Part shown: piece by piece, positions 47,853 through 58,813 of the stretch
Position numbering within the stretch: position 1 is the first letter of the stretch
Layout of the letters: each line of letters begins with the position of its first letter
Assembly (NCBI RefSeq): GCF_000275845.1
Contig: NW_006766933.1
Coordinates: forward strand, 1-64,000
DNA: 64,000 bases
Reading direction: 5' to 3'
Origin: Dichomitus squalens LYAD-421 SS1
Lineage: Eukaryota; Basidiomycota; Agaricomycetes; Polyporales; Polyporaceae
Notes under the pieces: generated by a model
What the model was told of the DNA's origin: nothing
Database searches by the model: none
Seen by the model: the letters and a program-made list of their open reading frames with translations, nothing else
Program-made: the position numbers and the translations under genes

Positions 47853-48871
47853 CTTGGGTCAGGGAAAGAAAGAAAGGAATGGCGAGAAGGAGCGGCAAAA
47901 CGGATGAAAGAGCGAGAGCGTCGCGGTCCTCGCTGAGCGTACCCGGGCTGAGAGCGGACGGGCACCCACTGCATGGGCTCGGTATATAAGTGGGCGGCAT
48001 GAACGAGCTTCCGAGACGCTTGATGATATCTGATGTGTTCGCGCATATGTTAATCGCTACAGCGACGGAGGTCTACAGTGATGCATCGAGTCAAGGGCGA
48101 CATATGTGCGGGTGCTTGGCAAGGAGGATGAGTCCATGCAAGCTGAAGCATCCCGAGAGAGGCCCACGCGAGTATCCCCAGGGACCGGCAGTACATACGC
48201 AACTTGGAGACCGTCATAACTATGGCCAAGATCTAGCATCGCAACACTTGGACAACTGCGCACGAGCTGGTCATGATTTAGATAAGAATGGATGCTACGA
48301 TGATGATGGGATCGTGTGTAGATAGGTACGAGTTGTGAGGAGCCTAGGATGGGGCCTGAAGGCGGAAGCTTCTGAGGGGTGCGCAGCATGCTCCTGAGAC
48401 TTGTTAGAAGAGCATACATCAGACCTACATGGAACGTTTGGCCCGGAGTGGTGATGGTCTGAGCATCAGTCAGGACGCAATGGCTGCGTAGGAGGAATGT
48501 TGGCGGGGTAACTTCCGAAACCGCCTCCGAAGTCACAGCCACTTCGCCCATATGCGCATCATGAGGCCGACTCCTCATATTCAAGTAAACGATGACAGAC
48601 TACTCCGAGAGTACTGCCACATATATATCTGCAAATCACGGTCATCGGCCATAATCAAGAGGTGAACCCACTACTGGCAACAGAGTAGTGCGGAGCTAAC
48701 ATGAGTCTCGCCAGTACATGATCTGATACAAGAGCACTGCGTGTAGAAATCACGAATAAAGTCAATTCAGGTCCATCCATATAAACCCAGAACGCTGCCT
48801 TATAGCCAGAAAAAAAATCAGCCCTATGGTGACGAGCCCCCCCAGTCCCGAAGCGGGATTTTGCGAAAGCG
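47853..48871. other. Intergenic, S53 promoter side
   Basis: 1.0 kb between the start of the S53 gene and the 3' end of the F-box gene. Apart from the TATA box at 47983 I see nothing supportable. Confidence 0.45.
47983..47989 (-). promoter_or_regulatory. TATA box of the S53 peptidase gene
   Basis: ttatata on the minus strand, about 131 bp before the ATG at 47852. Confidence 0.5.
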
Positions 48872-50188
48872 CTATCCATATCGTTCTCCGATAAACACAT
48901 CCAGCATCTTGCGCTCATTCAAATGCTCCAGCCGCGTCGTCAGGATATACTGCGCTGTCGAATCCGAGAGGAAGTGGCCGACGGGATAGTGGGTGAGCGT
49001 CACTTTCTGCAGTGTCTTGCGCCATTGAGACTGCAGCCTAGAGTTTGTTTCGCTCCAGTCGGGGGTCAAGTGATCAGCGTTGTCCACGTCCAAGGTGAAG
49101 TCAAGCGCGATATGCGTGAGGGGTGCGGGATCTAGGTCCCGGAGAAGACGGGGCACCCATGCCATCGGCCCGTTCATCATGTTAGGGATATGCAAGTGGA
49201 GGTCCCGCAGGAGGACATGTCGACGAAGAGCGGCACCGAGCTCAGGATAGGTAACCACTAGCGCGGAGAGTGTATGTTAGCACAATATAAGCAATGAAGG
49301 GCCCAGGACCTACTCACCATAATCTCGCCCGTAAAGCACGGCTGATGGAGAGAAACTGAATGACTCCAGCAGCGAACGACCTTTGTCTGCGAGCTGATGA
49401 AGGTAGTTCACGAGGAGATCAAAGGCCTCATGTGAGTATTGCAGGACTTCTAGTTCCCGGACTGTCTTGGACCTGCTTAGCCAGTCAAACAGCGTTACAT
49501 ATTCAGAGCGACCGGGGACATGGTTCAGTCGAAGCGTCCGGAGTGGCAGGATCCGTCCCCAACGTGGAGGTGGACAGACAGTCTCATCCGCACGACCCCA
49601 GTGGACGTTGGAGAGCGTCAACGATGTGAGATTGGGGAAGGCAAAGATAAGGTCTCGGAGATCGGTGTCAAAGTAGAATCGAGATGCCTTGATCGTCAAA
49701 GAGGTCACTTTCGGTGTGAACTTCTCCAGTTCTGTCCAGAAGTCTGCCGAGAATTGAACGCGCTCGATTTGGTCGAACGTGATAGAGCGCAGATTCGGTA
49801 GCAGGTTAAGCAGCCGGAGTGGAACCTGTAGGATCCAAGGTGTAGGACGCATAGAGGAGTAGTCCGTCTTGCCGCGTATGTGCAGATCACGGACAGCGTT
49901 GGCTAGATCCGGGTTGCAGTCGACCAATCGGCAAAAGGAGTCCAAAGACGCAAGATCCGAAAGACGAGGTGCCCTAAACAGGAGACGTTGACTGATCAGT
50001 CTCCACCTTTCGCATACTAGCATGCAAGCTCGGATGCTGTGATTGTCCAGATGCTCGAAGAAATTGTATAGGAGCTCCAGTGGTATGTTGTGAACAGAAG
50101 CCGACTGTCGGCTCTGACTACTCAAAGCAAAGTCAGTTTAGATCCCCACAAGGGCGCATGGCACTTACATGTATTGGTTGTGGCGCAT
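48872..50188 (-). CDS. F-box protein, 3 exons, 401 aa
   Basis: Exons are 50188-50169 (20 nt), 50117-49318 and 49257-48872. The long frame starts at a TTG; the short first exon from the ATG at 50188 joins in phase through a gtaagt intron and gives MRHNQY as the start. Residues about 13-55 form a typical F-box (VHNIPLELLYNFFEHLDNHS, ACMLVCERWRLISQRLLFR). The rest contains irregular leucine-rich strands (LLNLLPNLRSITFDQI, VTSLTIKASRFYFD, NLTSLTLSNVHWGR), as in the many basidiomycete F-box proteins with LRR-like tails. It presumably recruits substrates to an SCF ubiquitin ligase; the substrate is unknown. Confidence 0.88.
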
Positions 50189-51598
50189 ATTTCCGGATGA
50201 TGCCGGAGACGTGGCATCAGACTGCGTTGCAAGTAGTCTTCAGGCGACAATTGAAGCATCAACACAATAAACAAAAGATTGGACATCATCTTTTGAGACT
50301 GACCACGATCTCTATGCACGTTACTTCGATCTAAACGTTGGATGCTTCTGGTGGCGTGTAGGAATGATTCAAGTTCGCAGCAGGGATGGATAGCTATGCA
50401 GGATGTGCCACCGAAGATCAACGACCGAGGAGGACGTGAGAGCGTGTTCAGAATGAGATCGGCGGGGGCCGATGTCGTATAGGCAAGAGATGTTCCTCAG
50501 GGAGGACTTTACGAGAGATGGGCAGATAGCCTCCGTCGACGTTCCTTTTATAGACGTCTGCACCATAGTATTGTCGTTGTCAAGACGCTTGGAGCCTGTA
50601 TACCCCGGGCTGGCTGTTGTCGAGATGTTGCCTTGGGACCGCATTGTGTATGCCAATTTGAACGCTTCGCGGCTATACAGAATGCGGTCAAAGCACCAGC
50701 TGAGCGGTCACGGTGGCGCATGAGGTAGTTCACGGTCCAACCATGACACGGCGCAAAGGAGTGGCGCACATGTATGGCAGTGTTCCATACTCAGACAGTA
50801 ATTCACCATATTCGAGCGACAGGCTTCCCGGTTGTGCACCGCGATGTCTCGCTACTAGTGTGACGGTACTTGGTCCACACAAGAGGCTACTCGGACACAG
50901 GGCGGAGACACAACAGCCTGGGTATATATGGACAGTAACGAAGAGGTTTGGATACAAGTTGATATACCACTCGGCGGTGCCTGTAATACTAGATCTCGGC
51001 GGTGCAAAGGCAATGATGAAGCACTGCTGGTTGTTGGGCATTATGAAACAACTCAAATATGTAGCTCCCCGAGAGCATGCGTTCCACACCCCCAAAAAGG
51101 AAAGTCGCGGCGGGCCGCGGAGCACGGTGCGGTAGCCGGTCGTACACTGCATAGTGGGTGCCGCTAGACACCACGCATGGGTAAGTTGTGCTCGTAGCCA
51201 TGACACGTCGTTGGCCCTGAACCTTGTAACCGGCAGCACATGACGTAGTCAGACCGTCCACTCATTGAGCTGCACTGATGACCCTAGACATAGGAGGCAA
51301 AATCAACGCTTTTGAAAAATTTCATTTCGCTTCAGCTAGGGCCGCAGCAGACCATTACGCGCGTAATTTACAGTGTACCCTCGGAGAGATCATGGGGTTA
51401 GCCACAACTAGTCCGAAGTCCCGAGTTACCCAGCTGGCGCATTACGCCTCATCCACAATACCGTCGCCTCCACACACACACGCACACTAGCGGCGTAGGA
51501 AAGAGAATAGTTGATTTACAAATGAGGGCCGGGCAGTGTGGTATACATACCACACAAGAGTCCTGCATCAACCAAACGAGCTAAGAATGGGAACCGAA
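50189..51598. other. Intergenic, no gene seen
   Basis: 1.4 kb with only short, overlapping frames on both strands. It includes the F-box promoter. A CA-rich tract lies near 51.47 kb. Confidence 0.45.
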
Positions 51599-53767
51599 CT
51601 ACTTCTTCAGTGTGCCAATGACTGCGTCAGGTGCATACCGGGGTATGACCTACCGATTCGTTAGCATTCGCTATTCGACACGCCTAGGGGGCACGGGAGA
51701 CATACCTTAGGATCGTGAAGCATATTGAACTCCTCCGTCGCATCACGCCCGGCATACAGAAGGATCGCCTTCTCGCCTCCCGGGTGGTCGGGAAGGAAAG
51801 CGGTCACATCGAGGACCTTGCCGTCGATGATAACCCAGCAGTCGTCCTTCTTGTTGTGCTTCGCCACCTCTTCCACGCTGTAGGAGTTGCCACCCGAGGG
51901 CGCTGGAGAGCTGTTCGCGCCGGTCTCCACCTTCTTCTTCTCCTCTGACTCGGTAGAAGTTGCGGGCTTGGAGCTTGAACTCTCTGCCCCGAGGTGGCCA
52001 GCAACAGCGCCCAAACGGCCAGCGGCCTTCGCTGCGACAGGGCCGATCTTCTGAAGAAGGTACGATGCAGCGGAGCCACCAGACACCCGCCCGAACACAA
52101 CGCATCCGAGAAGTGATGAGCCACCGAGACGGTTGGCACCGTGGACACCACCCGCAACCTCACCCGCAGCGTAGAGACCGGGGATGGGTTTGCCAAATTT
52201 GTCCAGTACACGCGACTCAGGGTCAATCTCGAGGCCACCCATGGTGTAGTGGAGGACAGGAGTCATGATCGCAACATTGAAGATGTCGTCGAGTTTCCAT
52301 TCACTGTCGGTAAAGAACTGCAGGTGGACGAAAGTGAGTCCATCGGCCCGTAAAGAATTCATGGGTGAGAAGCCTCACCTTTTTGCCGAAGGGATCCTTC
52401 TTCGTACGCGCTGCAATGTTGTAGTCATCAAATGTCTTTTTCAGGACCTCAGGCGAAAGACCCATATCCTTCGCAAGTGCCTCGCCACTCTCGTAGCGCT
52501 TCATCAGACCACGGCCGACGTAATGCTTGCAATGCCACTCGATCTCCTTCGACGCGGCACCGTTGAGGACGAGGCGGATGGGATATTTGCCGTTCTCCCA
52601 CATCTTGCCAGTGACATAGTCACGGTGTTGGAGCTCGTCGACGAAGCGCTTCCCGGTGTTATCGAGGAGCAAACCGCCGACACCACGAAGCGCCTCAGCG
52701 GCCAGGAACTTGACCTTCGCTTCGGGCTCATTGGGGTCGACGAGACCGGTGGGGTGGACCTGGACCTTCTCGAGGTCGACTGCGGAGGCACCGACAGCAA
52801 GAGCCATCTTCTGACCGTCACCCGTACAGTGCTCCCCGTTAGTCGTTGGGAGATCACAGTACTCCGGTCGGTACTTCTTCAAGAGCGAGTCGGAGGTGAA
52901 GTCCGCGGCGTATCCCCCAGTCGCGAGGATGACAGGTCCGTATGCGTCGTGGGTCTTACCCTGATGCTCATACTTCACGCCGACGACAGCACCAGACTCG
53001 TCCTTGATGAGCTGGGTGACACGGGCCTTCTTCTTAATCTGGACGCGGTCGGGCGTACTCTCCGCAAGGTCTTCCAGCCGTTCCATCTGCGCGTACGTGA
53101 TGACCATACCTGGGAACTGCGCATTACCGCGGTGCGTCCGGGGCTGCGAGTGACCGCCAAGACGGGCAACCTTAGAGAGGTCGAGACCGAACTTGTCCTG
53201 GAGCCAGTTGACGGCATCGCCAGAACGGCCGGTTAGGACACGGATGAGGTCGTCGCGGGCAAGCTCGCGCGCCTGACATCAGGGTTGTTGATGAATACGT
53301 CATGTGGTGCGGGGTAAAGTAACGCGTAGGGACGCACCGATCGCTTAGTGTCCTCGAAAAACACCTTCGCATTATCAGGAATGCCCAACTCCTGCTGAGT
53401 CTGTGTGCCAGCACCATTGATACCAGAGGTCGCCTTAGTGGAGTTGCCGCCCATGAAGCTGAAGGAGAATCATCGTGAGTACAAAAGCGCTAATGCGAGT
53501 CGCGAACAGGGGCAGTCAGTGATGCTTTAGCAACCCACCCGCCAAAGCACCTCTTTCCGTTTTCATTGGCTGCTTGCAGTCGCTGCGTCCCGTATCTGCT
53601 TCGTTTGGGAAGCGAGACCAAAACCGACTGACTGTCCCTGCGTCACTGGTGGACAATGCTACTCACGGTTGCTTGTCGAGGAGCAGCACATTAGCGCCAC
53701 GCTCGAGCAGAGTGTGCGCGGCCGAGAGACCAGCGAGACCACCACCGACGACAATAACCTGAGCCAT
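51599..53767 (-). CDS. Soluble fumarate reductase (Osm1/Frd1 type) fused to cytochrome b5, 5 exons, 592 aa
   Basis: Exons are 53767-53667, 53458-53338, 53272-52379, 52317-51706 and 51649-51599. The flavoprotein part starts [20 protein letters not shown], the FAD-binding Rossmann motif. It continues with [29 protein letters not shown] (active-site His and Arg), [21 protein letters not shown] and [20 protein letters not shown], all typical of FAD-dependent fumarate reductases that use FADH2 or FMNH2. After a Ser/Lys/Glu linker, residues about 510-592 are a cytochrome b5 domain. It shows [19 protein letters not shown], the heme-ligand motif [10 protein letters not shown], and a second ligand His in FNMLHDPK. 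Such enzymes reoxidise flavins when oxygen is low; the heme domain likely delivers electrons. No targeting peptide is evident. Confidence 0.95.
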
Positions 53768-53884
53768 GGCAAGTTTCGGATGAGGAGGTAGAGGGGAGAG
53801 GAGTGCAGCGGGTGTCGACTGCTCTGACTTGAGAGCTTTCTAGGGATCGGGCCCGTGCCGATCACCTGAATCTCTTGTCCAAAC

Positions 53885-54807
53885 CACGTGAACCTCCCCA
53901 ATACAAATTACCCTCACATTGCTCCGTTGCTTCCGCCGCGAGGAACGATCCCATCCCAAGCTCACGAAGAAAATGAAGTCTATGTTCCCTGTGTACAGCT
54001 AATCTCCACCCACCGCCCCTGTATCGAGCACGCTACACACCCGTTCAACCATTTCGCTCATGCCCACCTCAAGCCCCTCGAACAGCAGCAGCCCCGGAAC
54101 TTTGCCATTGGGCTTCCCGTGCTCGACGTCCCCGTTCTCGAGAATCTGCTCGTGCGCGGCGACATATGCCGGCCAGACGATCTGCTCCCAGTAATTCGGC
54201 GGATCGCGCCAAAGGCTGCCCTCTGGATCAGATTGAGCTCCGGGATTCCAATGGGCGGTTCATCGCAGTGCGCGTTTCAGCCGGCGGCGAAAGGGCGGAT
54301 TTAGAGCGCGGGTGCGGGTTTACGGAGACACACATCGGGATAGGTCGGGGAGGCGGAAAGGAGGAAGAGCGTTAGGACGGGCGCCGCGGGGACAGCGGAG
54401 GGACGAGCTCCTACCTGCAGTGTGGTACCCATGCCGTTCGTGCCTCCGTTGCTTGAGGACGTCGTGGGGTACCCGGAGGAAGATGCGGTGATCAAGCTTC
54501 TCAACTACTTGCTGCAAGAGTTGCTCGTCAATTCCAGGCTAGGTACTGTGTCCACAATTTGACTCACCGGCTCCCAAAACAGTAGGAATCCATCCACAAT
54601 TACCCACTTGACCTCCTCCCCCCTCTCTCGGTGTTCCTGCTCTACTTCTTCGAACCGTTTTCTCCACTTCTGGAATGTAGTTTCGTCTATGGGCACATCC
54701 TTCTGCGCGTTGAGATGGTCGTGCGACACATGCTCTGGGGGTATCACTCCTGTTCGCCTGACCTACGTTGTTCTTAGCGACTACTGCTGATTGCTTCCGA
54801 TCGGTAT
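53885..54807. repeat. Duplicated 923-bp segment, left copy
   Basis: This segment recurs at 55102-56024 with a constant offset of 1217 bp. I saw no difference between the copies, and reading frames along them are identical. It ends exactly at the first N of the gap. The left edge lies about 120 bp upstream of the fumarate reductase start. Confidence 0.95.
53999..54762 (-). pseudogene. Partial second copy of the riboside-kinase gene (3' half)
   Basis: Copy of the last three exons of the gene at 55216-56443: 54762-54568, 54538-54415 and 54222-53999. It carries the PPEHVSHDHLN region to the stop. Upstream exons, including the ATP-binding one, are absent because the sequence runs into the run of N 45 bp beyond. 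The 169-base gap is too short to hold the missing exons plus a promoter. So this is either a truncated duplicate or an assembly artefact. Confidence 0.75.
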
Positions 54808-54976
54808 NNNNNNNNNNNNNNNNNNNNNNNNNNNNNNNNNNNNNNNNNNNNNNNNNNNNNNNNNNNNNNNNNNNNNNNNNNNNNNNNNNNNNNNNNNNNN
54901 NNNNNNNNNNNNNNNNNNNNNNNNNNNNNNNNNNNNNNNNNNNNNNNNNNNNNNNNNNNNNNNNNNNNNNNNNNNN
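54808..54976. other. Assembly gap (169 N)
   Basis: Unknown bases. The left side is the end of the duplicated segment; the right side (54977-55101) is a 125-bp unique piece. Read on the minus strand, that piece gives an open frame with DLNQSMAEMGFELRKS, of unknown family. Confidence 1.
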
Positions 54977-55101
54977 CTCCTTGCTCATTTTAGCATCAGG
55001 TCCTGTTGTGTGCGACTTGCGCAGCTCAAACCCCATCTCGGCCATTGACTGGTTTAGGTCATGCATTGTCACACGTGGCCACTGTCGCCAATACTGTGTG
55101 A

Positions 55102-56024
55102 CACGTGAACCTCCCCAATACAAATTACCCTCACATTGCTCCGTTGCTTCCGCCGCGAGGAACGATCCCATCCCAAGCTCACGAAGAAAATGAAGTCTAT
55201 GTTCCCTGTGTACAGCTAATCTCCACCCACCGCCCCTGTATCGAGCACGCTACACACCCGTTCAACCATTTCGCTCATGCCCACCTCAAGCCCCTCGAAC
55301 AGCAGCAGCCCCGGAACTTTGCCATTGGGCTTCCCGTGCTCGACGTCCCCGTTCTCGAGAATCTGCTCGTGCGCGGCGACATATGCCGGCCAGACGATCT
55401 GCTCCCAGTAATTCGGCGGATCGCGCCAAAGGCTGCCCTCTGGATCAGATTGAGCTCCGGGATTCCAATGGGCGGTTCATCGCAGTGCGCGTTTCAGCCG
55501 GCGGCGAAAGGGCGGATTTAGAGCGCGGGTGCGGGTTTACGGAGACACACATCGGGATAGGTCGGGGAGGCGGAAAGGAGGAAGAGCGTTAGGACGGGCG
55601 CCGCGGGGACAGCGGAGGGACGAGCTCCTACCTGCAGTGTGGTACCCATGCCGTTCGTGCCTCCGTTGCTTGAGGACGTCGTGGGGTACCCGGAGGAAGA
55701 TGCGGTGATCAAGCTTCTCAACTACTTGCTGCAAGAGTTGCTCGTCAATTCCAGGCTAGGTACTGTGTCCACAATTTGACTCACCGGCTCCCAAAACAGT
55801 AGGAATCCATCCACAATTACCCACTTGACCTCCTCCCCCCTCTCTCGGTGTTCCTGCTCTACTTCTTCGAACCGTTTTCTCCACTTCTGGAATGTAGTTT
55901 CGTCTATGGGCACATCCTTCTGCGCGTTGAGATGGTCGTGCGACACATGCTCTGGGGGTATCACTCCTGTTCGCCTGACCTACGTTGTTCTTAGCGACTA
56001 CTGCTGATTGCTTCCGATCGGTAT
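55102..56024. repeat. Duplicated 923-bp segment, right copy
   Basis: Right-hand copy of 53885-54807. Here it continues without a break into the 5' exons of the kinase gene, so this copy is the complete one. Confidence 0.95.
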
Positions 56025-56443
56025 GAGGAGGCTCACCTCTTCTAGTGCCTTGATGATCCTGGGCCATTCTATCGCGCCTTCTGCGCGGTCCCAATCTTGC
56101 ACACCATACATGGGGTGCACTGGAACCAGTTCTTGAGGCTGCAGAAGTACGTGCTCGATCGTATGAATCATCCGCAACAACTTGATGGACCACAAACTGG
56201 TGCGAAATCCTACAAGTCGAGATGGATGGTTCTGTCAGTACCCCTCGTCCCTTGTCCTGCCAGTAGTAGCATATGCATACATCTTGGTGTATAATGACAC
56301 TGTCAGGCAATATACGTCGGAGGTGCTTCGCCAGAGTGGTCTTCCCGGAGCACGTTGCCCCTCTGCCATCCGGTGAATGTCTGCTTCCCTTCTAAAGCAA
56401 GCGATACGCACCCGATACCGATCAGAACAACGCGTGTTTTCAT
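55216..56443 (-). CDS. NRK1: Nicotinamide riboside kinase-like P-loop kinase, 7 exons, 256 aa
   Basis: Exons are 56443-56412, 56362-56281, a 12-nt microexon 56209-56198, 56138-56037, 55979-55785, 55755-55632 and 55439-55216. All are GT-AG and in phase. MKTRVVLIGIGGATCSGKTT contains the Walker A loop, assembled across an intron. HQDDFAP (split over the microexon) and VHPMYGVQDWD fit the substrate region of Nrk-type kinases. WVIVDGFLLFW is the second strand, FLRVPHDVLKQRRHERHGY the lid, and LWRDPPNYWEQIVWPAYV the closing motif. The reaction would be phosphorylation of nicotinamide riboside to NMN in NAD salvage. The sixth intron (192 nt) is long. It is head to head with the XRCC4-like gene, 342 bp between starts. 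Confidence 0.9.
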
Positions 56444-56785
56444 TGCGTTCGAGGCTAGAGTATGACCAGGCTCTGGTTAGTTTCGGGTGTTTCCCGAGGT
56501 AGTAAGCTATGGAGGGGCGGATCCTCGTGTCCTCGTTACGCTGCAGAGCTGCAGGAGGCAATTGTGAGTCAGACTTGCCCAAGACACTGTCTGACAGAGG
56601 TAGATGTGATTGCTAAGAACCTCAGGGGGAATCTGCACGACTCCAGGACAAGTCAGGGCCGATCTTCCGAGAGATTAGATTAGATCCTCAAACTCGCGTT
56701 TGTTGTCCGGGGTGCACTTGATCCTACGCGCGCCTTTGTCTCTGGACAGTATTTCGTATGCGACGAGGAATTGTTCGACAAACAA

Positions 56786-58140
56786 ATGTCTGACTCCGAC
56801 CTCCTTCCCCATTTCACGCCACTTGACGAGCTTATCCAAGTTGTCTACCAAGGTTCCGCGCGCTTCGTGGTGCTGTCCTCTGTGGATGACGACAATTGGA
56901 CGGTCCACGTTGGCCTAACTGGAGACCAGGGAAGATGGTGGCTTGGAAGGTGGACAGACAAAGACGTTCGCAACACAGTAGTATGCAGCCGGCCATGTCT
57001 CCCATCACATGCTGAACCACATACGTCCACGCAGGGTCGGCAGACGTCCTCCATTCTCCTGGAGTCCTTCGTAGAGAACCTCGCGAACGCGTTCGTGCAG
57101 GGCAACATTACTGTGGGAGACTGGAGTCCCGCAACGGGCGCCGACATTGAGGTATGGACACCACCGAGCCCGCTCCCACATGCCCCTGCGTACTGTCCGC
57201 TCGTGCATGCTGAAAGCCGACGCGGAACCTGTAACAGCTGGTCATCCGGACGATTGCGAAGACGCCTATCCGGATTCCACTGGTTGAACTTTCCGCGGAG
57301 GAGGCGGCCGCATACGCCACTAAAGTCTTCGCTGAGGTACGTTATTCGGAATGCAATTATTGGTAGGATGGTCCTAAACACAATGTGGCTATGTCTCAAT
57401 CCACGTACCACATTCCCTGTTCTGCCATCATCCGGGTTTCCCACTACTAGATTGCGCTGCAGGCTCAGTCCCGACGATGTCGCCTCCACCCGTCAGCGCT
57501 ATCCTCGTCAACGTACGACATTCCGCCGAAGGCCCTTTCAGCTGGTGAAATTCGTAATGCATAGATTGAGTCTGTGCAGGGTCGCTTATAGCTGGAAAAC
57601 AGGTTCAAGTTCTCCTGGGAACAAGCATATACGACGGACACCTAGTCCTGGTCCTGAGCCGCCTATAGAGACGAAGCATAGCAGCCCACAGCGAGCCAAG
57701 AACATGGAGAAGGGCAAGGAGAGAGAGCGAGATGATATCGCTACGGGTAGCTCGAAGAAGCGGAAAGCAGAGCTTGAAGCGGCGGAGGAAAAGATACAGT
57801 CCCTCAAGGTCGAATTGGCAAAGACGAAACGCAAACAGAACGCCCTCATGACCACTCCGGCGAAGTTGATGCCCAGTAAGTCGCTCGTCCGCCGCCTTAC
57901 TGGCGTGCGGGCTTCTGATAATTTCTGTCTTGTATCTTCTGATGCATATTGTCTTTCTCATCGCTCGTCTTGCGGCGCGCCACTGGTTGTCATGCGTCTC
58001 GCTCGGCTATGTGAATCACTCTTCCTGATATAGAGAACGGAGCAGCCGCCGTGTCGAGAGCGAAGGGTGCGTCGCTCGCGAACCCTGGGAAAAAGGCCCG
58101 CAAATACCAAGCGTTGGAGTTCGAGAGCGACGAAGAGTAG
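56786..58140 (+). CDS. XRCC4-like non-homologous end-joining protein, 6 exons, about 297 aa
   Basis: Exons are 56786-56980, 57035-57151, 57238-57336, 57451-57553, 57603-57875 and 58034-58140. The longer frame starts at a TTG, so I use the ATG at 56786. The first 160 residues match the head-domain pattern: ARFVVLSSVDDDNWTVHVGL, GRWWLGRWTDKDV, LLESFVENLANAFVQGNITV, GDWSPATGADIE, IRIPLVELSAEEAAAYATKV and FAEIALQAQSRRCRLHPS. A Pro/Ser linker follows, then a Lys/Glu coiled coil (KKRKAELEAAEEKIQSLKVE) and a C-terminal KARKYQALEFESDEE. XRCC4/Lif1 proteins hold DNA ligase IV at broken ends. The identification rests on the head pattern and the coiled coil; the coiled coil is shorter than in animal XRCC4, so another XRCC4-superfamily member is possible. 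Confidence 0.6.
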
Positions 58141-58813
58141 CGACCGCGGCACAGAAATGTTCCATTCCTGGCTCCCGGGCCCCCTCAAACGTCTACTTCG
58201 GTTTGTTCTCGTGCTATCGCAGTGTTGTTAACCGTGCTATCCGCAATTTCAGTCGTTGCCGTTCCATGTTATGCGTAGACATCTGGTTAGGAGCCTGGTG
58301 ATGTATGATATGGCGCATTCGGGGGTTCGCAGATGGGCGTGGAAGGTGCGTGTGAACACCGGCCTCCCTCTTCTCATTGTTCTATCTGATCATGCATGAG
58401 GACCGCGCGCAAGTTGGCTATCGCTCAGTCCGATCAGCTATTGTTCTCTACACCGGTCGATGCTTGTTTCCTCGTGTCGAACACGAGGGGGTTGATGGAT
58501 CAGATGTTCTCTCCCCTAGGGCTTTGCACCGCCTCTCGCTGTCTCTCTGAGACAAAGCAAGACGTCTCAACAATGTCCAAGAGCTCACCTCGTGAATGCG
58601 ACGAGTTTCTTGATCATGAGTTCTAGCGTCGGAGATGTACCGTAGCCCATATTGAGCAAGAGACACTGGCACAGAGGACTGCATTGTATAAAGTTCGACA
58701 CTCTCGCGGTGAAAATACAGCGCCATCCATTCCAAGCAGCCTGGTACGTCCCCACCGGATTTCTTACCAGCTCGACGGTGGTATCTGACATGCACCTCAG
58801 GCAACAATCTACC
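58141..58813. other. Intergenic, no gene seen
   Basis: 673 bp downstream of the XRCC4-like gene and upstream of the next ATG. A frame near 58.4-58.6 kb has no supporting features. Confidence 0.45.

Noticed and set aside
56675..56908. 77-residue minus-strand frame ending near 56675, which reads like a protein C-terminus
   Set aside because: It overlaps the well-patterned XRCC4-like head exon on the other strand and has no room for upstream exons.
57554..57645. In-frame TAG codons in the XRCC4-like gene suggesting a pseudogene
   Set aside because: A 49-nt GT-AG intron (57554-57602) removes them and the total coding length is then a multiple of three.
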